64,000 nucleotides of DNA, from the NCBI GenBank assembly GCA_024508935.1, contig JANINW010000011.1, positions 167,571 to 231,570 on the forward strand, written 5' to 3'. How positions within the stretch are numbered: the stretch's first letter is position 1; each line of letters begins with the position of its first letter. This document shows positions 28,660 to 39,480 of the stretch, in pieces. This stretch comes from Flavipsychrobacter sp. GTDB lineage: Bacteria; Bacteroidota; Bacteroidia; Chitinophagales; Chitinophagaceae. The notes under the pieces are model-generated. The model saw nothing but the letters and a program-made list of their open reading frames with translations, had not been told where the DNA came from and did no database searches. The translations under genes were made by a program, and so were the position numbers.

Positions 28660-30813
28660 ATGAAGAAATTATTATTGTCGCTGCTGGCGGTTGCTTACCT
28701 GTTTTCCGCGCGTGCAGACGAAGGCATGTGGATTCCCATGCTCATCGGTAAGAATTATGATGAGATGGTACGTATGGGCCTGAAACTATCTAAAGAAGAC
28801 CTGTACAGCATCAACCACAGCAGCCTTAAAGACGCAGTAGTGCAATTCAACGGCGGTTGTACCGGGGAGATCATTTCCGGTAACGGTCTGCTGATAACCA
28901 ATCACCACTGCGGTTATGGCGCCATTACAGCTTTAAGCACGGTAGAAAAGAACTACCTTGACAATGGCTTTTGGGCCTATAGTTACGACCAGGAACTGCC
29001 TGCAAAAGATGTTAGCGTACTCTTCCTCGACCATATTGAAGATGTGACTGCTCAAATAAATAAGGCTACCGGCAAGTTGAAAGGAGACAAATGGAATAAA
29101 AAATATGAAGAGGTAAGGAAGAAGATAGAAGAAAAAGCCGCACAGGATAAAAAATATGTAGCTAACGTAAAGGATTTCTTCAACGGCAATCAGTATCTGC
29201 TGCTGGTTTACAAAAAGTATACAGATATACGCCTGGTAGGTACACCTCCAAAATCTATGGGTAAGTTTGGCGGCGATACCGACAACTGGATGTGGCCAAG
29301 GCATACAGTTGACTTCTCTATGTTCCGTGTATACGCAGGCAAAGACAATCAGCCTGCAGAGTATGCAAAAGACAACCAGCCTTATAAAGCAGCCAAATCT
29401 CTGCCTGTTTCAATTGCAGGTGTTAAGGAGAACGATTACACAATGATATTTGGTTACCCTGGCCGTACCAACCGCTACGAGATATCTGCCGGGGTTGATA
29501 TGGCGCTTACAGAAGTAAATCCTTCTATCGTTAATATCCGTACCAAACGCCTGGAAATCATGCACAGGCATATGCAGCAGGATAAAGCTGTGTACCTGAA
29601 GCTAACCGCTTTGTACCAAAACATCTCTAACTACTGGAAGTATTTTATAGGCCAGACAGAACAATTGAAACGCCTGCATGTAGTTGAAGAGAAGGCTGCC
29701 AATGAAAAGGCGTTCACTAAATGGGCTGTAAAAAATGCTCCTGAATACAAAAGCGTAGTAGCCCAGTACAGCAATGTCTACAGTGCTTACAAGCCATACG
29801 CCAAGCATATCACTTATTATTCCGAATGCTTCAAAGCCCCGAATATTACTAAAATAGCATCTGCGCTTGAGCCTTTATATAAAGAATTGGCTAAGAAAAA
29901 TCCGAATGAGGATACGATCAAAAAACATGTCGATGCGCTGAAATCTGCACGTAAAGCCAATATCAAATCTTTTGATAAGGCCACAGATAAAGAGCTGTTT
30001 GCCGAGATGACTAAAATGTTCTACAATGATATCCCTAAAGGGCAGCACCCGGATATTTACCAGCGTATTATCTTCAAAAAATTTGGCGCTACTAGCCAGG
30101 ATAAGACTTTTAATGATTATGCCGATTATGTATTCAACAATACCTTCCTGCTGGATAGTAACCAGTTCAATGCGTTTGTAAAAAACCCAACTATAGAGCA
30201 AATAGAAAAGGACGCAGCTGCAGACTATGCAATGAGTTTTATCCGCAATTACAAGGATAATTATGAGCCTAAGTATGATGCTTATGTGGCTGGTAAAAAA
30301 GACCTGAGCAAAAAATATGTAAAGGGCTTGATGGATATGAACAGGAACAAACTGTTCTACCCGGATGCTAACTCTACTATGCGTATCACTTACGGTAAAG
30401 TTTCAGGATATACACCGCAGGATGCCGTGCACTATGATTATTTCACTACGCTGGATGGTTATATTGCCAAATACAAACCTAATGATGAAGAATTTGATGC
30501 GCCAAAAGAGCTGCTGGACTTGTATGCTAAAAAGGATTATGGCCGCTATGCAGATGCGGATGGCTCTTTACATACCTGTTTCATAACTACCAATGATATT
30601 ACCGGTGGCAATTCAGGCAGTCCGATCATTAACGGCAATGGGGAGTGGGTAGGTATTGCTTTTGATGGTAACTGGGAAGCTATGAGCGGCGATATAGCTT
30701 TTGATAAAAACTATAAACGTACTATTTGCACAGATGCCCGCTTTATCTTGTTTGTTATCGAGAAAATGGGTAAGGCGCACAATCTTATAGAAGAAATGGA
30801 CATCAGGAAATAA
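28660..30813 (+). CDS. S46 family dipeptidyl-peptidase
   Basis: 717 aa; TNHHCGYGAI, GNSGSPIINGNGEWVGIAFDGNWEAMSGDI. Confidence 0.95.
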   Translation: MKKLLLSLLAVAYLFSARADEGMWIPMLIGKNYDEMVRMGLKLSKEDLYSINHSSLKDAVVQFNGGCTGEIISGNGLLITNHHCGYGAITALSTVEKNYLDNGFWAYSYDQELPAKDVSVLFLDHIEDVTAQINKATGKLKGDKWNKKYEEVRKKIEEKAAQDKKYVANVKDFFNGNQYLLLVYKKYTDIRLVGTPPKSMGKFGGDTDNWMWPRHTVDFSMFRVYAGKDNQPAEYAKDNQPYKAAKSLPVSIAGVKENDYTMIFGYPGRTNRYEISAGVDMALTEVNPSIVNIRTKRLEIMHRHMQQDKAVYLKLTALYQNISNYWKYFIGQTEQLKRLHVVEEKAANEKAFTKWAVKNAPEYKSVVAQYSNVYSAYKPYAKHITYYSECFKAPNITKIASALEPLYKELAKKNPNEDTIKKHVDALKSARKANIKSFDKATDKELFAEMTKMFYNDIPKGQHPDIYQRIIFKKFGATSQDKTFNDYADYVFNNTFLLDSNQFNAFVKNPTIEQIEKDAAADYAMSFIRNYKDNYEPKYDAYVAGKKDLSKKYVKGLMDMNRNKLFYPDANSTMRITYGKVSGYTPQDAVHYDYFTTLDGYIAKYKPNDEEFDAPKELLDLYAKKDYGRYADADGSLHTCFITTNDITGGNSGSPIINGNGEWVGIAFDGNWEAMSGDIAFDKNYKRTICTDARFILFVIEKMGKAHNLIEEMDIRK

Positions 30814-30829
30814 CTGCATGTATATAAGT

Positions 30830-30858
30830 AAAAAGCCCTGCAATTGCAGGGCTTTTTA
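30830..30858. terminator. Bidirectional terminator
   Basis: AAAAAGCCCTGCAATTGCAGGGCTTTTTAT. Confidence 0.85.
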
Positions 30859-30875
30859 TATTCTTAGATTTTTTA

Positions 30876-32024
30876 TCAGGCTACCGTTTCTTCGTACACC
30901 TTCAGTTCGTTATACAATGTATCACGCTCCACCGGTATCTTTCCTACAGTGGTTATCAGGTCGCAAAGATCCTCTGTGCTCATGGCAGGGGTCTGTTCTT
31001 CTGATCCGGCCATAGAGTATATTTTGGTTGTATCGTCTATTGTGCCATCCAGGTCATTCACACCAAAAGATAATGTAAGCTGGGCGGTTTGCCTTCCCAG
31101 CATAGGCCAGTAAGCTTTAAGGTTACGGAAATTATCCATAAATACCCTGGCAATAGCATACATCCGTAAGTCTTCGATTATAGAAACCTCGCTGATATGC
31201 GACATATCATTATCCTTGTTGCGGAATTTCAGCGGGATAAAACAGTTGAAGCCATGGGTTTTATCCTGCAAAGCACGCAGCCGGCTCATATGGTCTACAC
31301 GGTGCTCATATTTTTCAATATGACCGTACAACATAGTAGCATTGGTATGCATGCCCAGTTTATGAGCCGTCTCATGTATGTACAGCCAGCCGTCTCCGTC
31401 TACTTTATCCGCACAGATAATATTGCGAACATCAGGGTGGAATATCTCGGCTCCGCCACCCGGTAAAGATTGCAAGCCGGCATCTTTAAGCTTTTGCATG
31501 CCTTCTTCGGTGGTGAGTTTGGCTTTGCGGAACATATAATCCAATTCTACAGCTGTGAAACCTTTTATATGCAGGCCAGGCCTGTGCTCCCTGATTTTGC
31601 TTACCAGCTCACAGAAAAACTCCAGGTTCATTTTAGGATGAACGCCGCCAACGATATGCACTTCCGTTACCGGCTGGCCATCGTACTTGCGTACTATGTC
31701 CAGCATCTGTTCCATGCTCATTTCCCAGCCGTCATCGCGATGCTTGTACTGGCGCGAATAAGAGCAGAAATTGCAGGTGAACACGCAAACATTTGTGGGT
31801 TCAATATGAAAATTACGGTTGAAATAAACTTTATTCCGGTGCAGATCTTGCGCTATATGGTTAGCCAATGCACCCACAAAACCCAGTTCTCCTTTTTCAA
31901 AAAGCAAAACGCCTTCCTCTTCGGTAAGGCGTTGTTTGCTATATACTTTCTCTGCTATTGCAAGCAGGCTTTTGTCTAAACTGGTATCTTTTAAAACTGT
32001 TTCTATACTACTAGCAGGAATCAT
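30876..32024 (-). CDS. mqnE: Aminofutalosine synthase MqnE (radical SAM)
   Basis: CVFTCNFCSY (CX3CX2C), GGVHPKMNLEFFCELV, PGGGAEIFHPDVR, NLKAYWPMLGRQTAQLTLSFGVNDLDGT. Confidence 0.88.
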   Translation of the reverse strand: MIPASSIETVLKDTSLDKSLLAIAEKVYSKQRLTEEEGVLLFEKGELGFVGALANHIAQDLHRNKVYFNRNFHIEPTNVCVFTCNFCSYSRQYKHRDDGWEMSMEQMLDIVRKYDGQPVTEVHIVGGVHPKMNLEFFCELVSKIREHRPGLHIKGFTAVELDYMFRKAKLTTEEGMQKLKDAGLQSLPGGGAEIFHPDVRNIICADKVDGDGWLYIHETAHKLGMHTNATMLYGHIEKYEHRVDHMSRLRALQDKTHGFNCFIPLKFRNKDNDMSHISEVSIIEDLRMYAIARVFMDNFRNLKAYWPMLGRQTAQLTLSFGVNDLDGTIDDTTKIYSMAGSEEQTPAMSTEDLCDLITTVGKIPVERDTLYNELKVYEETVA

Positions 32025-32027
32025 CTT

Positions 32028-33398
32028 TTATTGCAGTGTTATTTTTCTTACTACTGTACCTTCTTCAAACTGGCATTGTACTATATAGATGCCTTTTGCA
32101 TTATTGTTCAAGTCTATTCTGACGGTATTTCCATTAGCCTGTGCACCGTTTACCTTGCTTACCATCTGGCCTGTCATATTCAGCACACGTACTTCTTTTA
32201 AAGACCGGGCATTGCCGAAACTAATATCAAACACGCCTGTAGTAGGGTTAGGGAAGATGTTCAGGTTTGCCTTTTCTTCTATGCTGCTTACAGCAGTGGG
32301 GTACATGGTTAATTCAGGGTGTTGTGTTAGCCCGTACGCCGTACCGCCATTGGAAATAGTAGAAGCCATTCTTGTTACCTGCCCTTTGGTAAACAGCCTG
32401 TAACAGGCATCGCCTACATAATCCATATAGTTCATGAACATGATACCATTACCCGCAGTACATGCATCTGTATAAGGGAAAGTTTGACAAGATGTAGTTG
32501 CGTCCTTTTGCTTGGGTGTATCGCCTATATCATCATCGTCTGTGCAATTACCGCTACCTACAGCTGTATTGCCCCATATATGCCACAGCGTAAAGAAGTG
32601 TCCTAATTCGTGGGTGAGTGTACGGCCTTTGTCGGCACCGCTTTCATAAAATTCAGAGAAACCCGGTACGCCTGGCGTACGTTTGCCAAATGCTGAGAAA
32701 TCTAATAACACACCGGCATTGTCGGGAGCGCCTAATGCAGCAGCAAAATCAGGGCTATAGCCTATACCCAATACATTGCCATTATCGCTATTGATATTTA
32801 CAACCCATATATTGAGGTATTTGGTATTGTCATAAGGGTCAAGTCCTCCTTTGCTGGTCTTCTTAGCACTATCGCTGCCGCTGGGGTAGCTTGAATAGCC
32901 GCTAAACAATAAAGGGGCTACTCTTACCTCTACACCACTTGTAACAGTACCATCCGGTTTGCGGTGCGCCAACTGAAAATTCACATTCATATTACCCAAC
33001 AAGGGCTTGAATGGAGTAGGTATGGTAGCTGTATCTGCATTACGGGCATTATAATCCGTATTGATGACGTCAAGCTGGCTAATGACACGTTTATTGATAC
33101 CGGCAATACCGCCGATTTTGTCTATTTCTTCCTGGGTAAGTATTACATGGAACATTACCGGGATTATAACAGTGCCGGTAGCTTTCTGGGCGCTGTTACT
33201 CATTTCCCGTTCAAAGGCATCTGCTTTGGCTTTGGAATCAACCAGGTATTGTTTATATGCTACTTCTAAAGAAGGATTTGATGATAGGGCAGCTTTAAGG
33301 AATATATCATTACCACAACGTTCTGTGTGCTGGGCGAAGGCTGTATTCCCACCCATCACCATACCACTTAAAGCTAAAGCCAGCGAAAATTTTCTCAT
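32028..33398 (-). CDS. M43-like zinc metalloprotease with T9SS type A sorting domain
   Basis: LTHELGHFFTLWHIWG (HEXXH); C-terminal NIFPNPTTGVFDISF...GIYIVQCQFEEGTVVRKITLQ. Confidence 0.9.
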   Translation of the reverse strand: MRKFSLALALSGMVMGGNTAFAQHTERCGNDIFLKAALSSNPSLEVAYKQYLVDSKAKADAFEREMSNSAQKATGTVIIPVMFHVILTQEEIDKIGGIAGINKRVISQLDVINTDYNARNADTATIPTPFKPLLGNMNVNFQLAHRKPDGTVTSGVEVRVAPLLFSGYSSYPSGSDSAKKTSKGGLDPYDNTKYLNIWVVNINSDNGNVLGIGYSPDFAAALGAPDNAGVLLDFSAFGKRTPGVPGFSEFYESGADKGRTLTHELGHFFTLWHIWGNTAVGSGNCTDDDDIGDTPKQKDATTSCQTFPYTDACTAGNGIMFMNYMDYVGDACYRLFTKGQVTRMASTISNGGTAYGLTQHPELTMYPTAVSSIEEKANLNIFPNPTTGVFDISFGNARSLKEVRVLNMTGQMVSKVNGAQANGNTVRIDLNNNAKGIYIVQCQFEEGTVVRKITLQ

Positions 33399-33428
33399 CA
33401 GAAATATATGATTTGTTTTTAATGTAAT

Positions 33429-34052
33429 TTATTTACTTTTTTTCCTGTTATTTATTTCATCCCTGATGGCTATAGCTTGTACATAATCCTCTTGCTCCAG
33501 TATTTGTTGCAGCAGTTTATGAAGTTCATCGAGGCTCATTCCTTTCAGGTCCTTGTCAGAAGATATCTTATTGCTGGGAACAGCCGCCTGTGGTGTTTTA
33601 CTTTCGCCGGCAGCAGCGGGTGTGCCCGGTGTTTCGGTATTTTCCAGGTACAGTCCGGCAGCCTCAAGAATGTTTTCGTAGGTATATATCTGGCAACTGG
33701 TACGTACTGCCATAGCCAGCGCATCAGATGTACGGGAGTCTATTTCAACAGTACCGTGATCGTTGCGGCAAATAAGTTTTGCAAAAAATATACCTTCTTC
33801 CAATTTGTATATTATAACCTCCTCAAGTTCTATTCCAAAGGTGGTCATGAAATTGTAAAATAAGTCGTGGGTCAGCGGACGGCTGGGTTGCATGTGTTCC
33901 AAAGCCACGGCAATAGCCTGGGCTTCAAAGCCACCAATTACTATTGGCAGGCGGCGCAGGCCGTTAACCTCGCCAAGTACTACTGCGTATGAGTGCGTCT
34001 GTGTTATGCTGTGAGAAAGGGCTACAATTTCCAGTTCTATTTTTTTCATCAC
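33429..34052 (-). CDS. Bifunctional nuclease family (DUF151) protein with C-terminal UVR-like motif
   Basis: LPIVIGGFEAQAIAVALE, DSRTSDALAMAVRT; C-term LLQQILEQEDYVQAIAIRDEINNRK. Confidence 0.88.
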   Translation of the reverse strand: MMKKIELEIVALSHSITQTHSYAVVLGEVNGLRRLPIVIGGFEAQAIAVALEHMQPSRPLTHDLFYNFMTTFGIELEEVIIYKLEEGIFFAKLICRNDHGTVEIDSRTSDALAMAVRTSCQIYTYENILEAAGLYLENTETPGTPAAAGESKTPQAAVPSNKISSDKDLKGMSLDELHKLLQQILEQEDYVQAIAIRDEINNRKKSK

Positions 34053-34112
34053 TTACAAGAGCCCTCATCGGGCAAGATTTGTGAAGGTAATTATTTTTAA
34101 GCAAAATTATGG

Positions 34113-36641
34113 TTAAAACAGGGTAGGGGCATCGCTTCCATGCTCATTACCATCCTGCTCTTCTTCCAGCGATATCTCCCTGATATCGGCCATATTCAGT
34201 TTGGTGCCGATGGTCTTCCAGCCTGTAATTTCTAACATATCATGCAGGGCAATTGTTTCCTCGGTAAGCTCCGTTTTTTTCTTGCCGCTTTTGATAGTTA
34301 TAACCGGTTCGGGGCGGGTAGTTACCAGTTCCAGGTAATTGCCTTCACCTTCCTTGATGAACTGGTATTTATTTTTCAGGGTCTGCGATTCTATTTTAAA
34401 CCTTTTGGCGTAAAAATTGCCCGATTTGGCATCGAAGTAAACAGCACTGACTATTTTGTCCGGGTTGAATTTTTCAATCCGTACCAGGTTGTCAGGCTCA
34501 TACCTGTTCGTCAGTTCAAAGTCAGTTAATTCATAACTGCCATCTTTATAAAAGGCTATGATACGGTCCGATTCCTCAAAGCTTCCCAGCAAAGTACCAT
34601 TACCGTCTTTATTGAGCCTGCCTACTGCATCATCGAACCATATTTTTTGTCCAGAAAGAGTAGAACGCCCTTTTTCTTTGAACTTGATGCTTTTTACAGG
34701 ATACTTGGTCACCTGGTTTCCCTGGGCACTGCGGTTCTTTATCTCCAGTTCTTCAAAGTAAAAGTCCAGCACCTTGATGCGGGCTTTACTACCAGGAGAT
34801 AGCGTTATTGTAATCACTTCGGCTTCTCCATTGGCATTGGCTGTGAAATACAGGCATTTGCTACCCGGGTTTCCTTTGGTAAGATCATATTCCTTATCGC
34901 GGGTAATACCAGTTACATTGAACCTTTTTCCATAGGTAATGCCTGTTTTACCATCTACATATATCATATTGTAGGTGGTACGCTCATCATTTTTTACAAA
35001 TACTGCCAGGTAAATAATGTCCTTACCCACAAAAGCTTTGTCTGCTACTTTGGTCACAACCATTTTACCATCTTTCCTGAAGACGATAATGTTATCCAGG
35101 TCAGAGCATTCGAATGCTAATTCATCCTTTTTAAGGCCGGTGCCAATGAACCCTTCTTTATAGTTCACATATAGCTTTGTATTGGCTATGGCTATATGTT
35201 GTGCCTGGATGGTTTCAAATGGGCGTATCTCTGTTTTTCGTTCGCGTCCTTTACCATATTTTTTCAGGAGGCCTTCAAAATATCTTATTGCGTAATCGTT
35301 AAGGTGGATAATATTATTCTTTACTTCTTCTATCTCTGATTCTACACCTTTTATATGTTCGTCTGCTTTAAAGGTGTCATATTTCGAAATACGTTTGATG
35401 CGTATTTCTGTAAGCCTTACAATATCATCTTGTGTTATTTCCCGGCGAAATTTCTTTTTATAAGGTTTCAGGCCTTTGTCAATTGCGTCGAGTACCCCTT
35501 CCCATGTGGTTTGCTCTTCTATATCGCGGTAAATACGCTTCTCAATAAATATTTTTTCCAGCGATGAATAATGCCAGTCTTCTTCCAGTTCTCCCAGCTT
35601 TATTTCCAGCTCCTTCAGCAGCAGTTGCTTGGTGTGGGCTGCCGAAAGGCGTAAAAGGTCACTGACACCTATAAAATGCGGCTTATCGTTGATAATAACA
35701 CAAGCATTTGGAGAGATAGAAACTTCACAATCGGTAAACGCGTACAATGCATCGATGGTCTGATCGGTTGTAACACCCGGAGCCAGTTGTACCAGCAGTT
35801 CTACATCCTTGGCTGTATTATCTGTAACACTTTTAATTTTGATCTTGCCATTGTCGTTAGCCTTTAAAATACTATCTACCAATTGTGTGGTAGTAGTGCC
35901 ATACGGTACATCCTTTATGGCCAGGGTTTTCTTGTCCACTTCCTCAATATGAACACGTACTCTTACCTTCCCGCCACGGGCACCATCGTTGTATCCGCTG
36001 ACATCTATCATAGCACCGGTGAGGAAATCGGGGTATAATTCAAATTTTTTCCCCTTCAGGTGTTTTATGGAAGCCTCCAGCAGTTCACAGAAATTATGGG
36101 GCAATATCTTTGTAGAAAGCCCTACCGCAATACCATCTGCGCCCTGTGCCAGCAGTAAGGGGAATTTCATGGGTAGTGCCACGGGTTCATTTTTCCGCCC
36201 ATCATAGCTCAGCTGCCATTCTGTGGTTTTACCATTAAAAGCTACTTCAAGGGCAAATTTTGATAAGCGGCCTTCAATATAACGGGCGGCAGCTGCACTG
36301 TCACCGGTTCGTACATCACCCCAGTTTCCCTGGGTGTCTATCAGCAGGTCTTTCTGCCCGAGGTTTGTTATGGCATCGCCAATAGATGCGTCACCATGCG
36401 GGTGGTATTGCATGGTTTGCCCAATTACATTGGCTATTTTGTTATAGCGCCCGTCATCCATTTCTTTCATGGCATGAAGGATACGCCTTTGCACCGGTTT
36501 CAGGCCGTCGTCTATAGCCGGTACCGCACGTTCCAATATTACATAACTGGCATAATCTAAAAACCAGTTCTCATACATCTGGTTGATCAATACTGATTGC
36601 TGCTCAGAATGATTTTCCTGTTCTGTCATTACTTCGTCCAT
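34113..36641 (-). CDS. parC: Topoisomerase IV/gyrase subunit A
   Basis: DYASYVILERAVPAIDDGLKPVQRRILHAM, YHPHGDASIGDAI, AAAARYIEGRLS. Confidence 0.88.
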   Translation of the reverse strand: MDEVMTEQENHSEQQSVLINQMYENWFLDYASYVILERAVPAIDDGLKPVQRRILHAMKEMDDGRYNKIANVIGQTMQYHPHGDASIGDAITNLGQKDLLIDTQGNWGDVRTGDSAAAARYIEGRLSKFALEVAFNGKTTEWQLSYDGRKNEPVALPMKFPLLLAQGADGIAVGLSTKILPHNFCELLEASIKHLKGKKFELYPDFLTGAMIDVSGYNDGARGGKVRVRVHIEEVDKKTLAIKDVPYGTTTTQLVDSILKANDNGKIKIKSVTDNTAKDVELLVQLAPGVTTDQTIDALYAFTDCEVSISPNACVIINDKPHFIGVSDLLRLSAAHTKQLLLKELEIKLGELEEDWHYSSLEKIFIEKRIYRDIEEQTTWEGVLDAIDKGLKPYKKKFRREITQDDIVRLTEIRIKRISKYDTFKADEHIKGVESEIEEVKNNIIHLNDYAIRYFEGLLKKYGKGRERKTEIRPFETIQAQHIAIANTKLYVNYKEGFIGTGLKKDELAFECSDLDNIIVFRKDGKMVVTKVADKAFVGKDIIYLAVFVKNDERTTYNMIYVDGKTGITYGKRFNVTGITRDKEYDLTKGNPGSKCLYFTANANGEAEVITITLSPGSKARIKVLDFYFEELEIKNRSAQGNQVTKYPVKSIKFKEKGRSTLSGQKIWFDDAVGRLNKDGNGTLLGSFEESDRIIAFYKDGSYELTDFELTNRYEPDNLVRIEKFNPDKIVSAVYFDAKSGNFYAKRFKIESQTLKNKYQFIKEGEGNYLELVTTRPEPVITIKSGKKKTELTEETIALHDMLEITGWKTIGTKLNMADIREISLEEEQDGNEHGSDAPTLF

Positions 36642-36771
36642 TACCTTGCAAAAATATCTTTTAGTAAACAAATGCACATATAGGTTTTATACTTATAATG
36701 TGTATATGTTTGTGAACATAGTTTTGAGTATATCAAAATTGCTATTTTAGCATCCATAAATTATTAATCAT

Positions 36772-37380
36772 ATGAAAGCGAAAAGACTATTAACAGGTAT
36801 GGCCATAACCTTAGCGATACTGAACGCAGGTTCTGTGCTAGCCCAAAAAGTAAGACTGCTTGACGGCAGTATTGACCAGCTAAAAGGCGTTTCTAAACTG
36901 AATATCCAGTTTGACTACAGTAAAATGGGTGTTGGAAAGTTTGAAACGGAAGAGGAGTATATCGCAAAAAAGAAAGAAGATTATAATAAGAAAGAAGCAG
37001 GCAAAGGAAATGATTGGGCCAAAGCATGGAAAGCTGACAGGAAGAACCGTTTTGAACCGCAGTTCAAGGAGTTGTTTGCTAAATATTCTGATATAAACAT
37101 TGGCGATCATCCAGATGAGAAGTATACGCTGATCTTTAAAACCACTTATACCGAACCAGGCTATAACGTGTATGTAAGCCGGAAAAATGCTGAAATAGAT
37201 GGCGAGGCGTGGGTAGTGGAAACGGCTCACCCGGAGCATGTCATAGCTAAAATATCTGTACAAAACTGTCCCGGTCGTACGTTTGGCGGAAATGATTATG
37301 ATACAGGAGAAAGGCTGGAGGAATCATATGCCGTAGCCGGTAAGGGGCTGGGCAAATTCCTGGACAAAGAACTTAAATAA
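36772..37380 (+). CDS. Secreted hypothetical protein
   Basis: Signal peptide; 202 aa; no family recognised. Confidence 0.7.
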   Translation: MKAKRLLTGMAITLAILNAGSVLAQKVRLLDGSIDQLKGVSKLNIQFDYSKMGVGKFETEEEYIAKKKEDYNKKEAGKGNDWAKAWKADRKNRFEPQFKELFAKYSDINIGDHPDEKYTLIFKTTYTEPGYNVYVSRKNAEIDGEAWVVETAHPEHVIAKISVQNCPGRTFGGNDYDTGERLEESYAVAGKGLGKFLDKELK

Positions 37381-37408
37381 AAAAACCTGCGAGAGCAGGT
37401 TTTTTTAT
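37381..37408. terminator. Terminator between convergent genes
   Basis: AAAAACCTGCGAGAGCAGGTTTTTTT. Confidence 0.8.
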
Positions 37409-37442
37409 TGGTGGGGTAAGTAGCTGTCTAAAGTGGTAGTTA

Positions 37443-39272
37443 TTATTCTGTTTTTGTAAGCTTTTCTATTTTTAGAATGCTGCCTTCTTTGTTCGAGGCC
37501 TTAAGTGTATAAATACCTGTAGGCAACTTGCTCATATCCACGTCTTTTGCATTCATTTGTTTCAGAACCTCGCTGCCGGTTGCATTTACAATAGAAACAT
37601 TTACTTCTGCCGGCGATGTGATATGCAGTATGTTCTTTACCGGGTTGGGATAGATGCTAATGTTTGCAGGGTTATTCAAACTCATCACACTGAGCATTTC
37701 AGGCGTAACGGTATATTGCGGTGACATTGCAGAGCAACCACCGTTCGATACCATCACGCTATAATCTCCTGCCTGTTTAGGGATAAGGAAATAATCAGTT
37801 TCGCCGGTAATAGGATTAGTGGCATTTATATACCACTGGTAAGAAACGTAATTAGCGGCTGTAGAAAGGATATTGTTGTTGACTGTGATAGTGGGTGTAG
37901 GGGCTGATACCTGGTTTACGTTTAATCCCGGAGATGTAGAATAGCAACTGAATTTATTGGTAACTACCACATAGTTACCTGGTATTTTGGCAGAATAAGA
38001 TGCGTTAGTAGCACCGGGTATATCTGCATTATTGAATTTCCATTGGTAGGTGGCCCCGGCAATGTTTGCATTTGCGTTCAACGTTATGCTGTCGTTATCG
38101 CAAAATGCAACATATCCTGTAGGGGTAACGGTAGGCTGGGGCATGGCCAGGTTATCTACGCGGGTTATGGCAGATGTATTGGTGCATGCACCACTATCTA
38201 CCTGCAGGGTATAATCACCAGCTACGGTTGCTGTATAAGACGGGCCGGTTGCAGCAGGTGTTATATAGTTGCCGTTCAGTTTCCATTTGTAGGTATAGTT
38301 GGTACCTGTAGTAGCATTAAGCGTTACGTTTACCACACCACCTGTGCAGAAAACAGTTGGTCCTGCAGCAGTAATTTCAGCTTTGGGCGATGACCGGAGT
38401 GTAAATACAAGTGTATCGTCTGTATTTACGGTATCGGTAAGATTATTAGGGAGTGTTGTATAAACTTTTATGGTTCTTGGGGTATTGGCAAATGCTACCT
38501 GCCCCAAAGATACCGTGGCCATATTGCCGGCCACACTGCCCGATGTATCGATAGGCGTGGTATAGCTTACCTGGGGTTGCGGCACGCCATCTACCAGCCA
38601 GCTTATTTTTACAGAGTTAATAATGTTTTTACCAGAGTTTTTTATTCTTACAGACACCGTTTGGTTGCCGGAACAAAAAGGAGTGGTGGGGCCAGTTACA
38701 TTATTTACACCGGCATTGTTATATCCGCGTGTTACGGTATAATACATTTCTACCCGGCTGATAGAACTCGAATTTTCTGTAGAGTAGTTAGGTGCAGGTC
38801 CGCTGGTAATAGCACCCTGGTACAACAGGCGCCTTAAGGTAACAGTGTTGCCGTTAATATTTGAAGTGTATGGGCTGCTGCCTGCGCTATAAGAATTGCT
38901 GGTGGTAGTACCTACTGCGCCCAGGATACCGATAATATCGCCCGGATTTACCTGGATATTGACCGTTTGTATCACATTGCTTGGTGCACCTTGTATATAT
39001 GCAAGTGTTGTAAAGTTTGATGATGTTGTGGAATAGACCACCGGCACCGCATCGTTTATCTTGAAAACATGTATATACTGTGCTGTAGAACCGGCATCTG
39101 TAGGTATGCGCAACCCTGTGATGGTGAAGGCAATAGGAGCTGTAAACCAATAACCCCGAACCATGCCAGAGTACACACTGCCGTGTGCAGGAAGGGGCAT
39201 TAATGTCTGCGCCTGCAGGCTGATGCTACTATTGAATAATAGCACCAAAAACAAGAGTTTGAGTGATTTCAT
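37443..39272 (-). CDS. T9SS-secreted Ig-like repeat protein, tandem paralog 1
   Basis: Signal peptide; Ig/PKD-like modules with FCSGNQTVSVRIKNSGKN; C-terminal SIYPNPVKNILHI...GIYTLKASNKEGSILKIEKL. Confidence 0.88.
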   Translation of the reverse strand: MKSLKLLFLVLLFNSSISLQAQTLMPLPAHGSVYSGMVRGYWFTAPIAFTITGLRIPTDAGSTAQYIHVFKINDAVPVVYSTTSSNFTTLAYIQGAPSNVIQTVNIQVNPGDIIGILGAVGTTTSNSYSAGSSPYTSNINGNTVTLRRLLYQGAITSGPAPNYSTENSSSISRVEMYYTVTRGYNNAGVNNVTGPTTPFCSGNQTVSVRIKNSGKNIINSVKISWLVDGVPQPQVSYTTPIDTSGSVAGNMATVSLGQVAFANTPRTIKVYTTLPNNLTDTVNTDDTLVFTLRSSPKAEITAAGPTVFCTGGVVNVTLNATTGTNYTYKWKLNGNYITPAATGPSYTATVAGDYTLQVDSGACTNTSAITRVDNLAMPQPTVTPTGYVAFCDNDSITLNANANIAGATYQWKFNNADIPGATNASYSAKIPGNYVVVTNKFSCYSTSPGLNVNQVSAPTPTITVNNNILSTAANYVSYQWYINATNPITGETDYFLIPKQAGDYSVMVSNGGCSAMSPQYTVTPEMLSVMSLNNPANISIYPNPVKNILHITSPAEVNVSIVNATGSEVLKQMNAKDVDMSKLPTGIYTLKASNKEGSILKIEKLTKTE

Positions 39273-39427
39273 ACAATGTGTTTTAGTACATGATTATTTA
39301 TAGTAAACAAAGGCGGCTAACGGATAGACATAATATTAACCAAAATAGTAAGTGTTTTGGATGTCAATTTTACAATTTTAATTATATCTTAATTTTTATT
39401 GATCGTTTAATTTTATTTTAATCTAAA

Positions 39428-39461
39428 ACAAAAGCCCTCATGGAATTCCATGAGGGCTTTT
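39428..39461 (-). terminator. Terminator of paralog 2
   Basis: AAAAGCCCTCATGGAATTCCATGAGGGCTTTTG. Confidence 0.8.
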
Positions 39462-39480
39462 GAATATGAGGAATTCTTAT

